The notes: generated by a model not told the origin, from the sequence alone. DNA of 64,000 bases from JANQPX01 sp041398025 (GCA_041398025.1 JAWKVM010000018.1:14261-78260); one strand, 5' to 3'. Counted from the first letter of the stretch, positions 40,095 to 50,421 are shown. Numbers and translations are program-made.

Positions 40095-40787
40095 ATGATG
40101 GACGGGATCTCTTCGCCGGAAGAGACGATGGTTGGGGGTGAAGAAGGCGGACCGACGTCCGCTTCTCGCCGCTGCGCGCCGTCGACGCTCGGACTAGCCG
40201 TCGTTTCCGTTTTGAATGCGCTCTGTCTCGCTTTCGTCCTCTACCACCTCGCCCATCATCCAGCGCAGAGTGCAAGAGCGCCCGTCCTGCCGCCTGTCGC
40301 TGCAGGTGCCGTACCTGCCGCACCAGCAGTGGAGCGACAGCAAGCATCCTTGATTTTACGGCCAGGCAACATTGACTTTGCGCCCATGTCGCCATCGGTC
40401 GTCACCCTTGCCTCCGGCATCGACGCCGCTGAAGGCAGCTTTACCGGCCGCGACGAGCAGGGTCCGCCGGAGATGGTCGCGGCCACGCCATCGCCGCCGG
40501 CGGCGCCCTCCCGTGAGGCTCGAACGCTGCAGCATTGGGTGCAGCTCGGGGCATTGTCGAACGAAGCGACGGCAAGGCGGTTCTGGTCTCGCCTCGAGGA
40601 GCGGCATGCAACCCTGCTCGAGGGGCGAGCGCCTCGTATTCTTGGGCCGGCGGACGTTGGCGGCAGCCTGCATCACCTGCGCGTCGGCCCGATGACCGAA
40701 GAGGGCGCCGCGGGCCTGTGTGCCGAGCTGAAGGCGGAAGGTGTCGATTGCTTCTGCATCCCACCGGTCCACAAGGGCGTATCATGA
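40095..40787 (+). CDS. SPOR-domain membrane protein
   Basis: The roughly 230-residue protein has one transmembrane helix (about 35-57) and a long Pro/Ala-rich linker. The C-terminal SPOR domain (about 155-225) has HWVQLGALSNEATARRFW and LHHLRVGPMTEEGAAGLC. SPOR domains bind denuded glycan strands at the division site. A GGGGG ribosome site precedes ATG 40095; a TTG three codons earlier is less likely. It is the first host gene to the right of the element. Confidence 0.85.
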   Translation: MMDGISSPEETMVGGEEGGPTSASRRCAPSTLGLAVVSVLNALCLAFVLYHLAHHPAQSARAPVLPPVAAGAVPAAPAVERQQASLILRPGNIDFAPMSPSVVTLASGIDAAEGSFTGRDEQGPPEMVAATPSPPAAPSREARTLQHWVQLGALSNEATARRFWSRLEERHATLLEGRAPRILGPADVGGSLHHLRVGPMTEEGAAGLCAELKAEGVDCFCIPPVHKGVS

Positions 40788-40905
40788 CGTCAGCCAGGTG
40801 ATCGCGGATCCTATCGCCGCGCGCCGCCGGAGGGTCGCTTCGGTGAGTTGTGCGAGGTTCCCTGTCGGACTAACTTCCCCCTGAAGAATCCCTGGGGAGT
40901 GAGCG

Positions 40906-42621
40906 GTGGTTGCGGATCCGGCCTTGTCGACCACGCCCGAGCCGGCGCCGGATCTTCGCCGCGATGCCGGGCGATGTGCGGTTCGCTCAGGCAATCATCC
41001 GCCGATTGCCGGCAGTCTGGCCTGGCTCGATCGACGCTTCGGTCATGCCTGGTCGGTTCGCTCGCTGAGAACCTGCCTGAGCATCGCGCTGATCACCTGC
41101 TGGATCGCCTTTTTCCTCGGTTGGGGCCTGGGCGGCTCCGGATATGTGGGCGACGTTCGGCTGCTCGCCGATCCAGCGCAGCCGGCCCGGCTGGCGAGCG
41201 CGATCAGCGCCATCGCTTTCCCCGTGGCGGCCATGCTTCTCGGCCGAACGCTCGGTCGACTGGAGCGGCGCGCCAAGCTCAAGCTGGTGCGCTGGCGCCG
41301 ACGCAACCCGAAGCAATATCGCACGCGGCTCCGCCTCCACGACTTTGAGCGCCGCTACCGCTGGCTGCTCGGCATGGTCTTCGGGGCCGCGCTGATCGCT
41401 GCCCTGATCTGGTTTCGGCGCGGTGACGTCGCGGCCTTCGCCATTCTCTTCTCCTGGCTGGCCCTCGGCCCGGTTTCGGGGATTGCGGCCGCGAGGCGTT
41501 TTTCCACGCCGGGTGCGCAGGGCGTGGCGGCACTGGTCGCCGGCTTCGGATCGATCACCGGCGCGGTGCTGCTCATTCTTGCCTTCGCAGGTGCTGGCGT
41601 CTCCGCTTTCGCCTTCGCGATCCTCGGTGTCACCAATGTCGCCTTCACCGGCGCGATCGGCGTGCTGCTCGACATCGTGATGGGCGGCATGTTCACCATC
41701 GGCCTCGCTTTGGCCGGCGCCGGCGTGGCGACGGTCGCCCTGGCGCTCGCGGGGGCCGGCACCGGCATCGCGGCCCTGACAGGGGTCGCCACCATGTCGC
41801 GCGCCGGCCTCGCCGCCTTCGTCATCCTGATGAGCGGCGCCACCGTCGCTACGCTTGCCTTCGAAGAGGCCGCCGTGCTGTCCGCGGCGATCGGCGCGAT
41901 CAGCGCGCTCGCCGTGGCGGCCGCCGTCGCCCATAACCGGCGGGGCCGCCACGGCGCCTATGCCGGCGCCATCGGCGCGATCGCGCTGCTCACCATCGCA
42001 GCCGTTCTCTTCGGCTGGGGTCACCGGCCGCTGGTGATCTTCGCGGTCTGCTTCTTTTTGATGCTGCCCTTGCTGGTCGGCCTGAACGGCTGGGCCGTGC
42101 TGGCGCTGATGCGCGGTCTCCTCGCCCGAGCCGCGGGCGACAGCCGGCGCTGGTGGCCGGTCCTGCTCGCCATGGCGGCCTGCTGGCTGATCGGCGCCCT
42201 GTTCGTCGCCACCCTCGCCTTTCTGCTCGGCTACGGCACGGAAAGCTACAATCAGGTGACGCTCGCGCGCTCGGGCCTCCTGGCCTTCGACATCGAGCCG
42301 ATGATCGAGCATGCGGTGGCAGCGCCTTTCGGCGAGGGGCTCTGGCTCACCTTGATGCTCCTCACCCCGATGATTCCCCCTGCCCTGCTCACCGCCAGCC
42401 TTGCGACCGAGTGTCTGCTGAGGCTGCAGCCCTACGACTATCGCTTTCGCCGGCTGGTCTTTCGCGCGCTCGGCATCGCGCTCACATCGGCCGCCGTGAT
42501 CGGCGCCGTCGCTTTGATCGACGCGTCGGACCATCTGGAACCGGCGCGCCTGCTCGGACGTCTGGCCATGGCCGGGCTGGATGCGGCCTATGACAGCTTC
42601 GGCACGCCATCGATGCGCTGA
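40906..42621 (+). CDS. polytopic membrane protein of unknown function
   Basis: The 571-residue protein is very rich in Ala, Gly, Ile and Leu and has roughly 12 or more hydrophobic helices, with a basic cytoplasmic loop near residues 115-150 (RRAKLKLVRWRRRNPKQYR). GTG 40906 follows GGGGAG. The composition includes repeated glycine-rich helices (LALAGAGVATVALALAGAG). No transporter or enzyme family is recognised. The antisense strand is also open because of base composition, but that frame reads as nonsense repeats of charged residues. Confidence 0.75.
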   Translation: MVADPALSTTPEPAPDLRRDAGRCAVRSGNHPPIAGSLAWLDRRFGHAWSVRSLRTCLSIALITCWIAFFLGWGLGGSGYVGDVRLLADPAQPARLASAISAIAFPVAAMLLGRTLGRLERRAKLKLVRWRRRNPKQYRTRLRLHDFERRYRWLLGMVFGAALIAALIWFRRGDVAAFAILFSWLALGPVSGIAAARRFSTPGAQGVAALVAGFGSITGAVLLILAFAGAGVSAFAFAILGVTNVAFTGAIGVLLDIVMGGMFTIGLALAGAGVATVALALAGAGTGIAALTGVATMSRAGLAAFVILMSGATVATLAFEEAAVLSAAIGAISALAVAAAVAHNRRGRHGAYAGAIGAIALLTIAAVLFGWGHRPLVIFAVCFFLMLPLLVGLNGWAVLALMRGLLARAAGDSRRWWPVLLAMAACWLIGALFVATLAFLLGYGTESYNQVTLARSGLLAFDIEPMIEHAVAAPFGEGLWLTLMLLTPMIPPALLTASLATECLLRLQPYDYRFRRLVFRALGIALTSAAVIGAVALIDASDHLEPARLLGRLAMAGLDAAYDSFGTPSMR

Positions 42622-42643
42622 GGCCTGGGGGCCCGGCGCCGGC

Positions 42644-44466
42644 TCACTCGACGGTGACCGACTTCGCCAAGTTGCGCGGCTGGTCGACATCCGTGCCCTT
42701 GACCACCGCGGTATGGTAGGCGAGGAGCTGGATGGGCAGCGCATAGAGGATGGGTGCTACGATCGGATCGACGTCCGGCAGCTCGACGGCGGTGTGCACA
42801 TAGTCCGCAAGCTTTGCGCAGCCGCGACGGTCGCTCAGCAGAATGACCTTGCCGCCCCGCGCGCGCACTTCCTGCAGATTGCTCGCGGTCTTCTCGAACA
42901 GGGGATCGGGCGGCGCGACCACGATCACCGGCACGTCCTCGTCGATCAGCGCAATCGGGCCGTGCTTGAGCTCGCCGGCGGCGTAGCCTTCGGCGTGGAT
43001 GTAGCTGATTTCCTTCAGCTTCAACGCCCCTTCGAGAGCGATGGCAAACGCCGTGCCGCGGCCGAGATAGAGCACGTCGCGCGCCGGGCTGATCTCATGC
43101 GCGATCTCCTCGAAGCGATGATCCTGCATCAGAACCTCGGCGGCGCGTGACGGCACTTCGTCCAGCGCCTGGGTCAGCGCTGCCTCGCGCTCGGGCGTGA
43201 GCCGGCCGCGCGCGCGCGCTGCCCCGATCGCGAGGCAGGCGAGCGTGGCCAGCTGGGTGGTGAAGGCCTTGGTCGAGGCGACGCCGATCTCGGGACCGGC
43301 CAGGGTGCGCAGATAGCAGGACGATTCCCGCGCGAGCGTGCTTTCGGGCACATTGACGATCGACAGCGTCGGCAGCCCCGCCGCCTTGACATGGCGCATC
43401 GCTTCCAGCGTGTCCATGGTCTCGCCGGACTGCGAGACGAAAAGGCGCCGGCACCTCCGGGTCGAGCGGCGCGTCCCGATAGCGGAATTCCGAGCTGGAT
43501 ATCGACCTCGGTCGGCAGCTTGGCCAGCTGTTCGAACCAGTATTTCGCGACCATGCAGGCATAGGATGCAGTGCCGCAGGCCACATGGTCAGCCGCGAGA
43601 GTGCGGAAAAATCGATTGGCAGATCCGGCAGCTGGATGCGGTGGTCGCGGCTCGCGAAGGTGCGTGCAGCGCGCGTCGCCGAGCACGGCGGGCTGCTCAT
43701 GGATCTCCTTGTGCATGAAATGGCGGTAGTTGCCCTTGCCGATCAACGCACCGGAGAAGGCCGTCTGGGTGATCGCACGCTCGGCAGGATCCCTGAGGGC
43801 ATCGAAGATCTTATGCTGTCCGGGCGGATCACCGCCCAGTCGCCTCTTCCAGATACTGGATGCGGTCGGTCAGATTATGAGCGCCAGCGCGTCCGAACCG
43901 ACATACATCTCGCCCTCGCCAAAGCCGATGGCAAGCGGGCTGCCGCGCCGCGCGCAGACTGGGAGATCCCCGTGATTCCCGAACAGAAGGGGCGAGCGCG
44001 AACGCGCCTTCGAGGCGGTTGAGTATGTTGCGCGCCGCTCCGACCGATCCATGCCCTTGTCGAGATTGGCGCTGACCAGGTGGGGCACGACCTCGGTGTC
44101 GGTCTGCGTCTGGAACTGATGGCCCTGCTGCAGGAGCTCGTGGCGCAGGCTTTCGAAGTTCTCGATGATGCCGTTATGCACCACCGAAACGCCGCGCGCC
44201 TCGTGGGGATGGGCGTTGTCCTCGGTGGGGGCGCCGTGGGTCGCCCAGCGGGTGTGGCCGATGCCGGTGGTTCCCTTGAGCGGGCTGCGCTCGAGCACGC
44301 CTTCGAGATTGACCAGCTTGCCTTCGGCGCGGCGGCGCTCGATCCGCCCCTCGACCAGGGTGGCAATGCCCGCGCTGTCATAGCCCCGGTATTCGAGGCG
44401 TTTCAGCGCATCGAGCAGCAGCGGTGAAACCGGCTGCCGTCCTAAAATACCGATAATGCCGCACAT
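42644..44466 (-). pseudogene. glmS: glutamine--fructose-6-phosphate aminotransferase, disrupted by several small indels
   Basis: The gene starts MCGIIGILGR with the catalytic Cys2 and ends LLAYHTAVVKGTDVDQPRNLAKSVTVE-like, both typical for GlmS. Total length is 1823 bp, almost exactly that of an intact 607-609 codon gene. No single frame covers it. N-terminal glutaminase motifs are in one frame up to about 43870; MHKEIHEQP, RIQLPDLPIDFSALS, VACGTASYACMVAKYWFEQL and SEFRYRDAPLDPEV alternate between two frames; from MDTLEAMRHVK (43417) the isomerase end is intact. At least six 1-bp shifts are needed. It is either a recent pseudogene with another copy elsewhere or a cluster of sequencing errors, since glmS is usually essential. 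Confidence 0.9.
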
Positions 44467-44643
44467 GAGTGCTCCGTTCCCTTTGCACGCGAGAGAGATG
44501 GCGCTTTGAATTTGCGGCGAGAGTATAGCGGTCTCGAACCGGCCAGCAAGCCTGTCCGCCCCGGCCGCACCATCGGACTGGCGGAGCATGGCAAAAAGGT
44601 GACGCCTCGCCGAACGGGTCGTCCCCGCTCAGGGCTGATCCGG

Positions 44644-45921
44644 TCAGGCCTCGGCCCTGCGGGACGGCGCGGCACGCAGGGCGCGAAAGCCTGAAGCATA
44701 CCAGAGGAACGCCAGGAGCTGCACAGCCAGGCAGAGGCCGAAGCCGATCTGATAGGCTCTCGGCTCGTAGGTGCCCTCGACCGGTGCTGGAAAAAGGTCG
44801 ATGAGCGCGCCGATGGCATATTGCGTGCCGAAGGCGGTCGCGAAGATCAGCAGGTTCATCGCCGTGTTGGCCCGCCCCGAGAGCGCGATGCCATAGTGGG
44901 TCGAGAGCCAGGGATAGGCGAGGATCGCCACCTGCCCGGTCATGCCGAAGATGAGCCAGCCCGGCAGCATGAGGCTGTCGATCTGCAGCACCAGGATCGC
45001 CTCGGCCAGCATCAGCGTGACCAGAAAGCCGTTCATCACGCTCAGAAGATGCACGCCCCGGCGGACGAACCAGTCCGCGACGGCGCCGCTCAGGAGGATG
45101 CCGGCCATGAAGGCGGCGGCGACCATCATCAGATGCGTCGCCACCTCGTCCCGGCCCATGCCGGCGACATCGCGAAACCACAGCCCCGCCCAGAGCGTCT
45201 GGATGGCGATATGCGCGCCGGCGGTGGTGGCGAGCAGCGGCGCCAGCCGCCAGAAGGTGCGATCCCCGACGATCCCGCCGATGGCGGCGATCTGCGCCCC
45301 CAGGCTGCCCGCCGTCGGTCGCCCGTCCGCCCTCTCCGGCACGATCACGAACAGCAGAAACGCGACGGCGAAGGTGATCACGCCAAGCCCGAGGAACACG
45401 CTGCGCCAGCCGAAGGCCTGCACGCTCATGTCGACCGGCTGGGTCGCGACGATGATGCCGAGCGCGCCGAAGGACATGACCACGGCATTGGCGAGTGCCC
45501 GCCGCTTCTCCGGAACCCAAAGCACGACCGCCTTGAACCCGCTCATCAACCCACCGGCGAAACCGAGACCGATCAGAGCCCGCGCCGCGGTAAGCGTGAG
45601 GAAGCTGTCACCGATCGCGAACAGCAAGGACCCGATGCCGGCGAGCGCGATCAGGGCGCTTTGTACCCGGCGCGGACCGTAGCGGTCGAGCAGAACGCCG
45701 AGCGGCAGCTGAAAAAGGGCGAAGGCGAGCAGGTAGGCCGAGGTCAGGAAGCCGAGCTCGGTGGCGCCAAGGCCGACATCCCTGACGAGATCCGGCCCGA
45801 CCACGGCATTGACCGAGCGAAACATCTGCGAGAGGAAGTAGCCGACGCCGAAGGGCAGCAGGACGTAGAGACCAAGGGCGAGGGGACCAAGCGGGCTCGC
45901 TTCGCTGGCTCTTTCGTTCAC
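44644..45921 (-). CDS. major facilitator superfamily transporter
   Basis: The roughly 425-residue protein has twelve membrane helices and the MFS loop motif between helices 2 and 3, QLPLGVLLDRYGPRRV. The N-terminus VGPDLVRDVGLGATELGFLTSAYLLAFA is common in solute/nitrate-type and drug-type MFS members. GTG 45921 follows GGGGAGG at the right spacing; a longer start at 45942 is possible. It lies 178 bp downstream of the glmS start. Substrate is not predictable. Confidence 0.9.
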   Translation of the reverse strand: MNERASEASPLGPLALGLYVLLPFGVGYFLSQMFRSVNAVVGPDLVRDVGLGATELGFLTSAYLLAFALFQLPLGVLLDRYGPRRVQSALIALAGIGSLLFAIGDSFLTLTAARALIGLGFAGGLMSGFKAVVLWVPEKRRALANAVVMSFGALGIIVATQPVDMSVQAFGWRSVFLGLGVITFAVAFLLFVIVPERADGRPTAGSLGAQIAAIGGIVGDRTFWRLAPLLATTAGAHIAIQTLWAGLWFRDVAGMGRDEVATHLMMVAAAFMAGILLSGAVADWFVRRGVHLLSVMNGFLVTLMLAEAILVLQIDSLMLPGWLIFGMTGQVAILAYPWLSTHYGIALSGRANTAMNLLIFATAFGTQYAIGALIDLFPAPVEGTYEPRAYQIGFGLCLAVQLLAFLWYASGFRALRAAPSRRAEA

Positions 45922-46658
45922 GATCGACCTCCCCTCCTCCACGCCGGTCCTGGATCATCGATCAGGCGGGCGCGAATAGCCATAGCCGGAGCAAACCCCT
46001 GCGCGCGGCAGGCCGCTGCGGTGTCTTCGTCGCCCGAACGTCGATCGATCCAAAGCAAAACCGGCCCAGAAGGCCGGTAAGAGGTCTGTCGTGGCTTGTC
46101 AGTCACTGCCTGCGCCTTCAGGGGCGCTTATGAGGGCTTCACGCCCTTCCTCTTCGCCATCACAAGAGCTTTTTGCCTTTTGCGTGACAGCCCACAGATA
46201 GCTCTGCCACCTGCGCTGCATTGTCGCTGCGTTCGGCATACTCCCCACGCCGTTCTCGCAGCATGCCTCCCCTCTATCCGCCGGGTAATCGTCCACCTTG
46301 ACGAAGAAACTGTATGCGACTTGTCACCGCGAGGTCAAACAATTTTACAACAGCCGAGAAAAATCTTTTGTTCTGGGGAATAGCCTTGTTTTATCGATGG
46401 TTGAAGCAGCCGGCCGGAATGACGCAAAAGCGGCGGTCCCTGGCCGGGTCAGCGATTGCCGTCGCCCGACAGCGAATGGAGGGCGGCGGATGACGGGTGG
46501 CGCATGACCGCCGGTTTCGCTTTGGACGATTGACGCCAGGCATCGGCATCGCCCAGGCTGGGCGCCGCCGGGCCGAGCGCTGACCGAGAACAAGGCTGGC
46601 CTTGCGGGCGCCGCCGCTGCAGCATTCAGCACCGGGTCAAGAGAAAGGATCATCGAGC
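45922..46658. other. long divergent intergenic region
   Basis: It separates the MFS gene and the M24 hydrolase gene, which are transcribed away from each other. Short open frames exist on both strands but none has a ribosome site and recognisable product. The part 46310-46410 is more AT-rich and may hold the promoter of the rightward gene. A hairpin lies at 46060-46078. Confidence 0.4.
46060..46078 (-). terminator. hairpin with T-rich tail on the minus strand
   Basis: Arms ACCGGCC (46060-46066) and GGCCGGT (46072-46078) form a 7-bp stem. Reading leftward, it is followed by TTTTGCTTT. It would stop a minus-strand transcript entering from the right; no gene is evident there. Confidence 0.4.
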
Positions 46659-47840
46659 GTGTCCGACATTATCCTGGATTTCTCCAGAGACGAATATGAT
46701 CAGCGGATTGCCAAGACCAGAGCGGCCATGGAGAGCTATGGGGTCGAGCTTCTGATCGTCACCGATCCCTCGAACATGGCCTGGCTGACCGGCTATGACG
46801 GCTGGTCCTTCTACGTGCACCAGGCGGTGCTGCTCGGGCTCGACGGCGAGCCCATCTGGTTCGGCCGGGGACAGGATGCGCCGGGCGCAAGGCGCACCGT
46901 CTTCATGGACCACGCCAACGTCATCGACTACCCGGACCATTACGTGCAGTCGATCGAGCGCCACCCCATGGATTTTCTGTCCGATCTCCTGAAGGGGCGC
47001 GCTTGGGACAAGCGGGTGATCGGCGTCGAGATGGACAATTACTATTTCTCCGCGGCGGCCTTCGCATCGCTGTGGAAACATCTGCCCGACGCCGGCTTCA
47101 AGGACATCACCGGCCTGGTGAACTGGCAGCGCGCGGTGAAATCGGAGACCGAGCTCACCTATATGCGCCGCGCCGCGCGCATCATCGAAGCGATGCATGC
47201 CAGGGCCTTCGAGCTGATCGAGCCCGGTCTCCCCAAGAACCAGCTGGTCGCCGCGATCTACCAGACGGCGATTTCCGGCGCGGACGGCCATGGCGGCGAT
47301 TATCCCGCGATCGTGCCCCTGGTACCGTCGGGGGCCGACGCGGCCGCCGCCCATCTCACCTGGGACGAGCGGCCGTTCAAGGCGGATGAAGGCACCTTCC
47401 TCGAGATGGCCGGCTGTCATCGCCGCTATCACTGCCCGATGTGCCGGACCATCTATCTGGGCAAGCCGCCGGAAAAATTCCTCGATGCCGAAAAGGCCGT
47501 GATCGAAGGCATCGCCGCCGCCCTCGAGGCCGCGAAGCCCGGCGCCACCTGTCATGAGGTCGAGGCGGCCTTTCGTGCTGTGATCAACCGCCACGGCATC
47601 CAGAAGGAGACCCGCTGCGGCTACCCGATCGGCCTCTCCTACCCACCCGACTGGGGTGAGCGCACCATGAGCATCCGCCAGGGCGACCATACCGTGCTCG
47701 AAGACGACATGACCTTCCACTTCATCCCCGCCATCTGGCAGGAGGACTGGGGTCTGGAGATCACCGAAAGCTTCCGCGTCACGCCGTCGGGCGGCGAGCC
47801 GTTCTGCAGCTATCCGCGCAAGCTGTTCGTCAAGGATTGA
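46659..47840 (+). CDS. doeA: M24-family hydrolase, ectoine hydrolase-like
   Basis: The 393-residue pita-bread-fold protein has a creatinase-type N-terminal domain (ILDFSRDEYDQR, TDPSNMAWLTGYDGWSFYVHQ) and a catalytic domain. Segments GGDYPAIVPLVPSGADAAA, GCHRRYHCPMCRT, YPIGLSYPPDWGERTMS and WGLEITESF closely match DoeA, which opens the ectoine ring to N-acetyl-diaminobutyrate. DoeA-type proteins replace several metal ligands of Xaa-Pro peptidases, as seen here. GTG 46659 after GAGAAAGGA fits the family N-terminus. No doeB or other ectoine genes are adjacent, so the real substrate could be a related cyclic or N-acyl compound. Confidence 0.8.
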   Translation: MSDIILDFSRDEYDQRIAKTRAAMESYGVELLIVTDPSNMAWLTGYDGWSFYVHQAVLLGLDGEPIWFGRGQDAPGARRTVFMDHANVIDYPDHYVQSIERHPMDFLSDLLKGRAWDKRVIGVEMDNYYFSAAAFASLWKHLPDAGFKDITGLVNWQRAVKSETELTYMRRAARIIEAMHARAFELIEPGLPKNQLVAAIYQTAISGADGHGGDYPAIVPLVPSGADAAAAHLTWDERPFKADEGTFLEMAGCHRRYHCPMCRTIYLGKPPEKFLDAEKAVIEGIAAALEAAKPGATCHEVEAAFRAVINRHGIQKETRCGYPIGLSYPPDWGERTMSIRQGDHTVLEDDMTFHFIPAIWQEDWGLEITESFRVTPSGGEPFCSYPRKLFVKD

Positions 47841-47925
47841 GAGCCCAATCCTTCGACTGACAATGCCGGTTGGACTCCTCCGGTCCAATGGCTATAAGGA
47901 CAAACTCGCCGACTGCCGGTGGCAG

Positions 47926-48001
47926 GGGCCCGTAGTTCAGTGGTCAGAACGCGCCGCTCATAACGGTGTTGTCGCAGGTTCGAATCCTGCCGGGCCCACC
48001 A
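47926..48001 (+). tRNA. tRNA with CAU anticodon (Met or Ile2)
   Basis: A full cloverleaf is visible: acceptor GGGCCCG/CGGGCCC, D-arm GTTC...GAAC, anticodon arm CGCCG-CTCATAA-CGGTG, T-arm GCAGG-TTCGAAT-CCTGC, and encoded ACCA. CAU may be elongator Met or, after lysidine modification, Ile2; this needs identity-element analysis. Confidence 0.95.
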
Positions 48002-48152
48002 GTCCCGACGCGGGACGGCGTGGACTTGCCTGAGGCTTGGGGCGATGTCCGTGATCATTTCCCTGCAAGCCGGCATGGCCAATGCCGCAAATGGCCTGCT
48101 ATCATCCTGAAATCCGGGAGAGAACAGCCCGCAACGAGGAGGATGGCCGGCA

Positions 48153-49409
48153 ATGCGTGATCTGAAGACGTCTGTGTTTCCTTTTGCCCTGAGCCTGGGG
48201 CTGGCCTCGTCCGGACATGTCCTTGCCGACACTGCCGACGTCACTTGGCAGACACGCGTCGAGATCGCGAAGGCGGGGACACATTGCGCCGATGATCCCA
48301 GCTGCTTCAACCGCTACCACCCTGCCATCCCGGCCGTGGCCTCGGCAGCGCCCGGCGACCATCTCATCTTCCACACGCGCGATGCCCTCGATACCGACCT
48401 GACGCTCGACTCGGTGGCCGACGATCTTGCCGCCGTCGATCTCAACCTCGTCCATCCCATGACCGGGCCCGTATCGATCGAGGGCGCCGAGCGCGGCGAC
48501 GTGCTCGCCGTCACCCTGGTCGACATCGAGCCGGATCAATATGGCTACACCGTGATCGTGCCTGGCTTCGGCTTTCTGCGCGACGTCTTCACCGAGCCGT
48601 TCCTGGTGAACTGGAAGCTGGATCGCCAGGCCGCGACCTCCGAGCAGATGCCGGGCGTGCGCGTGCCGATGGCGGCCTTCATGGGCTCGGTCGGCGTGAT
48701 GCCGGGCGAGGAGGAGGTCGACACATGGCTCGCCCGCGAGACCGCGCTCGGCGAGGTCGGCGGGGTGGCGCTGCCGCCGCAGCCGATAGGCGCCCTGCCC
48801 GCCGACGTCTGCGGCCCGGAAGGTTCGAACAAGGACAAGTGCCTGCGCACCATCCCGCCGCGGGAAAACGGCGGCAATATGGACGTGCAGCAGATGCAGG
48901 TCGGCACCACCCTGCTGCTTCCCTGCTTCGTCGACGGCTGCGGCCTGTTCGTCGGCGACGTGCACTACGCCCAGGGCGACGGCGAGGTTTCCGGGACGGC
49001 GATCGAGATGGGTGCCAAGGTCACGCTGGTCACCGAGGTGCTGAAGGGCCAGGGCGCCACCATCACCTCGCCGCAATATCGCGGCCGCGACGAGCTCAAG
49101 GACATCGCGCCCGAAAAATTCCACGCGACCGTCGGCTACCCGCTCAAGGACAAGGGCGTGATCCCGCCGCAGCACGAGTATCTCGGCGGCGAGACTCTGA
49201 CCGATCTCGAAAACCTGAACGAGGACCTGACGCTCGCCGCGCGCAATGCCCTGATCGACATGATCGACTACATTCAGCGCGAGCACGGCCTTTCCAAGGA
49301 GCAGGCCTACATTCTTTCCAGCGTCGCCGTCGATCTGGTGATCGGCCAGGTGGTCGATGTCCCCAACTACACCGTCTCGGCCATCCTCGACCTCGAAGTC
49401 TTCCAGTAG
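48153..49409 (+). CDS. secreted acetamidase/formamidase-family protein
   Basis: The 418-residue protein has a signal peptide (about 1-25, LASSGHVLA) and an FmdA/AmdA fold with VSIEGAERGDVLAVTLVDIEP, FMGSVGVMPG, GGNMDVQQMQVGTTLLLP and VGDVHYAQGDGEV. Members hydrolyse formamide or short amides to ammonia and an acid. Most family members are cytoplasmic, so export is unusual. GAGGAGG precedes ATG 48153. The next gene is an arginase-family hydrolase, suggesting joint use of organic nitrogen. Confidence 0.88.
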   Translation: MRDLKTSVFPFALSLGLASSGHVLADTADVTWQTRVEIAKAGTHCADDPSCFNRYHPAIPAVASAAPGDHLIFHTRDALDTDLTLDSVADDLAAVDLNLVHPMTGPVSIEGAERGDVLAVTLVDIEPDQYGYTVIVPGFGFLRDVFTEPFLVNWKLDRQAATSEQMPGVRVPMAAFMGSVGVMPGEEEVDTWLARETALGEVGGVALPPQPIGALPADVCGPEGSNKDKCLRTIPPRENGGNMDVQQMQVGTTLLLPCFVDGCGLFVGDVHYAQGDGEVSGTAIEMGAKVTLVTEVLKGQGATITSPQYRGRDELKDIAPEKFHATVGYPLKDKGVIPPQHEYLGGETLTDLENLNEDLTLAARNALIDMIDYIQREHGLSKEQAYILSSVAVDLVIGQVVDVPNYTVSAILDLEVFQ

Positions 49410-49460
49410 CGTACTGGACCGTTGACTGGTGCCCAGTAGGAAAGGAGGCGGCCCATTACT

Positions 49461-50420
49461 ATGACAGGTCACGGCTACGAGACGGGCCGCCTCGATCTTC
49501 CCTTCGTCGGCCACTGCACCTTCGGCAAACGCCCGCCGGTCACCGATTGGTCGGCGATCGATGCCGATGTCGCGGTGCTCGGCGTGCCCTTCGACATGGG
49601 CACCCAATACCGTTCCGGCGCCCGCTTCGGCCCGCGCGCCATCCGCGAGGCGTCGACGCTTTTCTCCTTCGGCCATGCCGGCGCCTATGACCATGAGGAC
49701 GACGTGGTCTACCTGCCGCTGGATGCGGTGAAGATCGTCGACGCCGGCGATGTCGACGTCATCCACACCGATACCGCAGGCAGCCACGCCAACACCGAAG
49801 CAGCCGTGAGACAAATCCTTCAACGCGGTGCGTTGCCCGTCATCCTGGGCGGCGATCATTCCATAACGGCGCCTAATCTCGCGGCCTATGAGGGCCGCGG
49901 CCCGATCCACATCGTCCAGATCGACGCCCATCTCGATTTCGTCGACGAGCGCCACGGCGTGCGCTACGGCCACGGCAATCCCATGCGCCGCGCGGCCGAG
50001 ATGGAGCATATCTCGGGCTTCACCCAGCTCGGCATCCGCAATGTTTCCTCGACCGCGCGCGAAGGCTACGAGGATGCCCGCGCCCGCGGCTCGACCATCC
50101 TCTCCGTCCGCCAAGTCCGGGCCCTCGGGACCGACGCGGTCCTCGGTCGCATTCCGGAAGGTGCGCGTTGTTACGTGACGATCGACATCGACGGCTTCGA
50201 CCCCTCGATCGCGCCCGGCACCGGCACCCCCTCCCATGGCGGCTTTCTCTATTACGACGTCATGGAGATCCTGCAGGCCCTGGCGAAACGCCACGAGATC
50301 GTCGGCATCGACCTGGTCGAAGTCGCCCCCGCCTACGATCCTGCAGGCGTCACCGCCTTCCTCGCCGCCCAGGTCCTCCTCAACTTTCTCGGCTACATTT
50401 TCGTTGCTCGCGGCGTCTGA
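49461..50420 (+). CDS. arginase/agmatinase-family ureohydrolase
   Basis: The 319-residue protein carries the complete binuclear Mn site of the family: GGDHS, QIDAHLDF and TIDIDGFDPSIAPG. The fold start VAVLGVPFDMGTQYRSGARFGPRAIREA is also typical. Agmatinase, guanidinobutyrase, guanidinopropionase and guanidine hydrolase share these residues, so the substrate cannot be assigned from motifs. AAGGAGG lies upstream of ATG 49461. It follows the formamidase-like gene after 51 bp, and the next gene begins one base after its stop. Confidence 0.92.
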   Translation: MTGHGYETGRLDLPFVGHCTFGKRPPVTDWSAIDADVAVLGVPFDMGTQYRSGARFGPRAIREASTLFSFGHAGAYDHEDDVVYLPLDAVKIVDAGDVDVIHTDTAGSHANTEAAVRQILQRGALPVILGGDHSITAPNLAAYEGRGPIHIVQIDAHLDFVDERHGVRYGHGNPMRRAAEMEHISGFTQLGIRNVSSTAREGYEDARARGSTILSVRQVRALGTDAVLGRIPEGARCYVTIDIDGFDPSIAPGTGTPSHGGFLYYDVMEILQALAKRHEIVGIDLVEVAPAYDPAGVTAFLAAQVLLNFLGYIFVARGV

Positions 50421-50421
50421 C

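Noticed and set aside
40987..42744. 585-residue open frame on the minus strand
   Set aside because: It is the antisense of the polytopic membrane protein; the translation is a low-complexity run of Gly, Asp, Arg and Gln with no family signature.
44821..46080. 419-residue open frame on the plus strand
   Set aside because: It is the antisense of the MFS transporter, with charge-rich nonsense composition.
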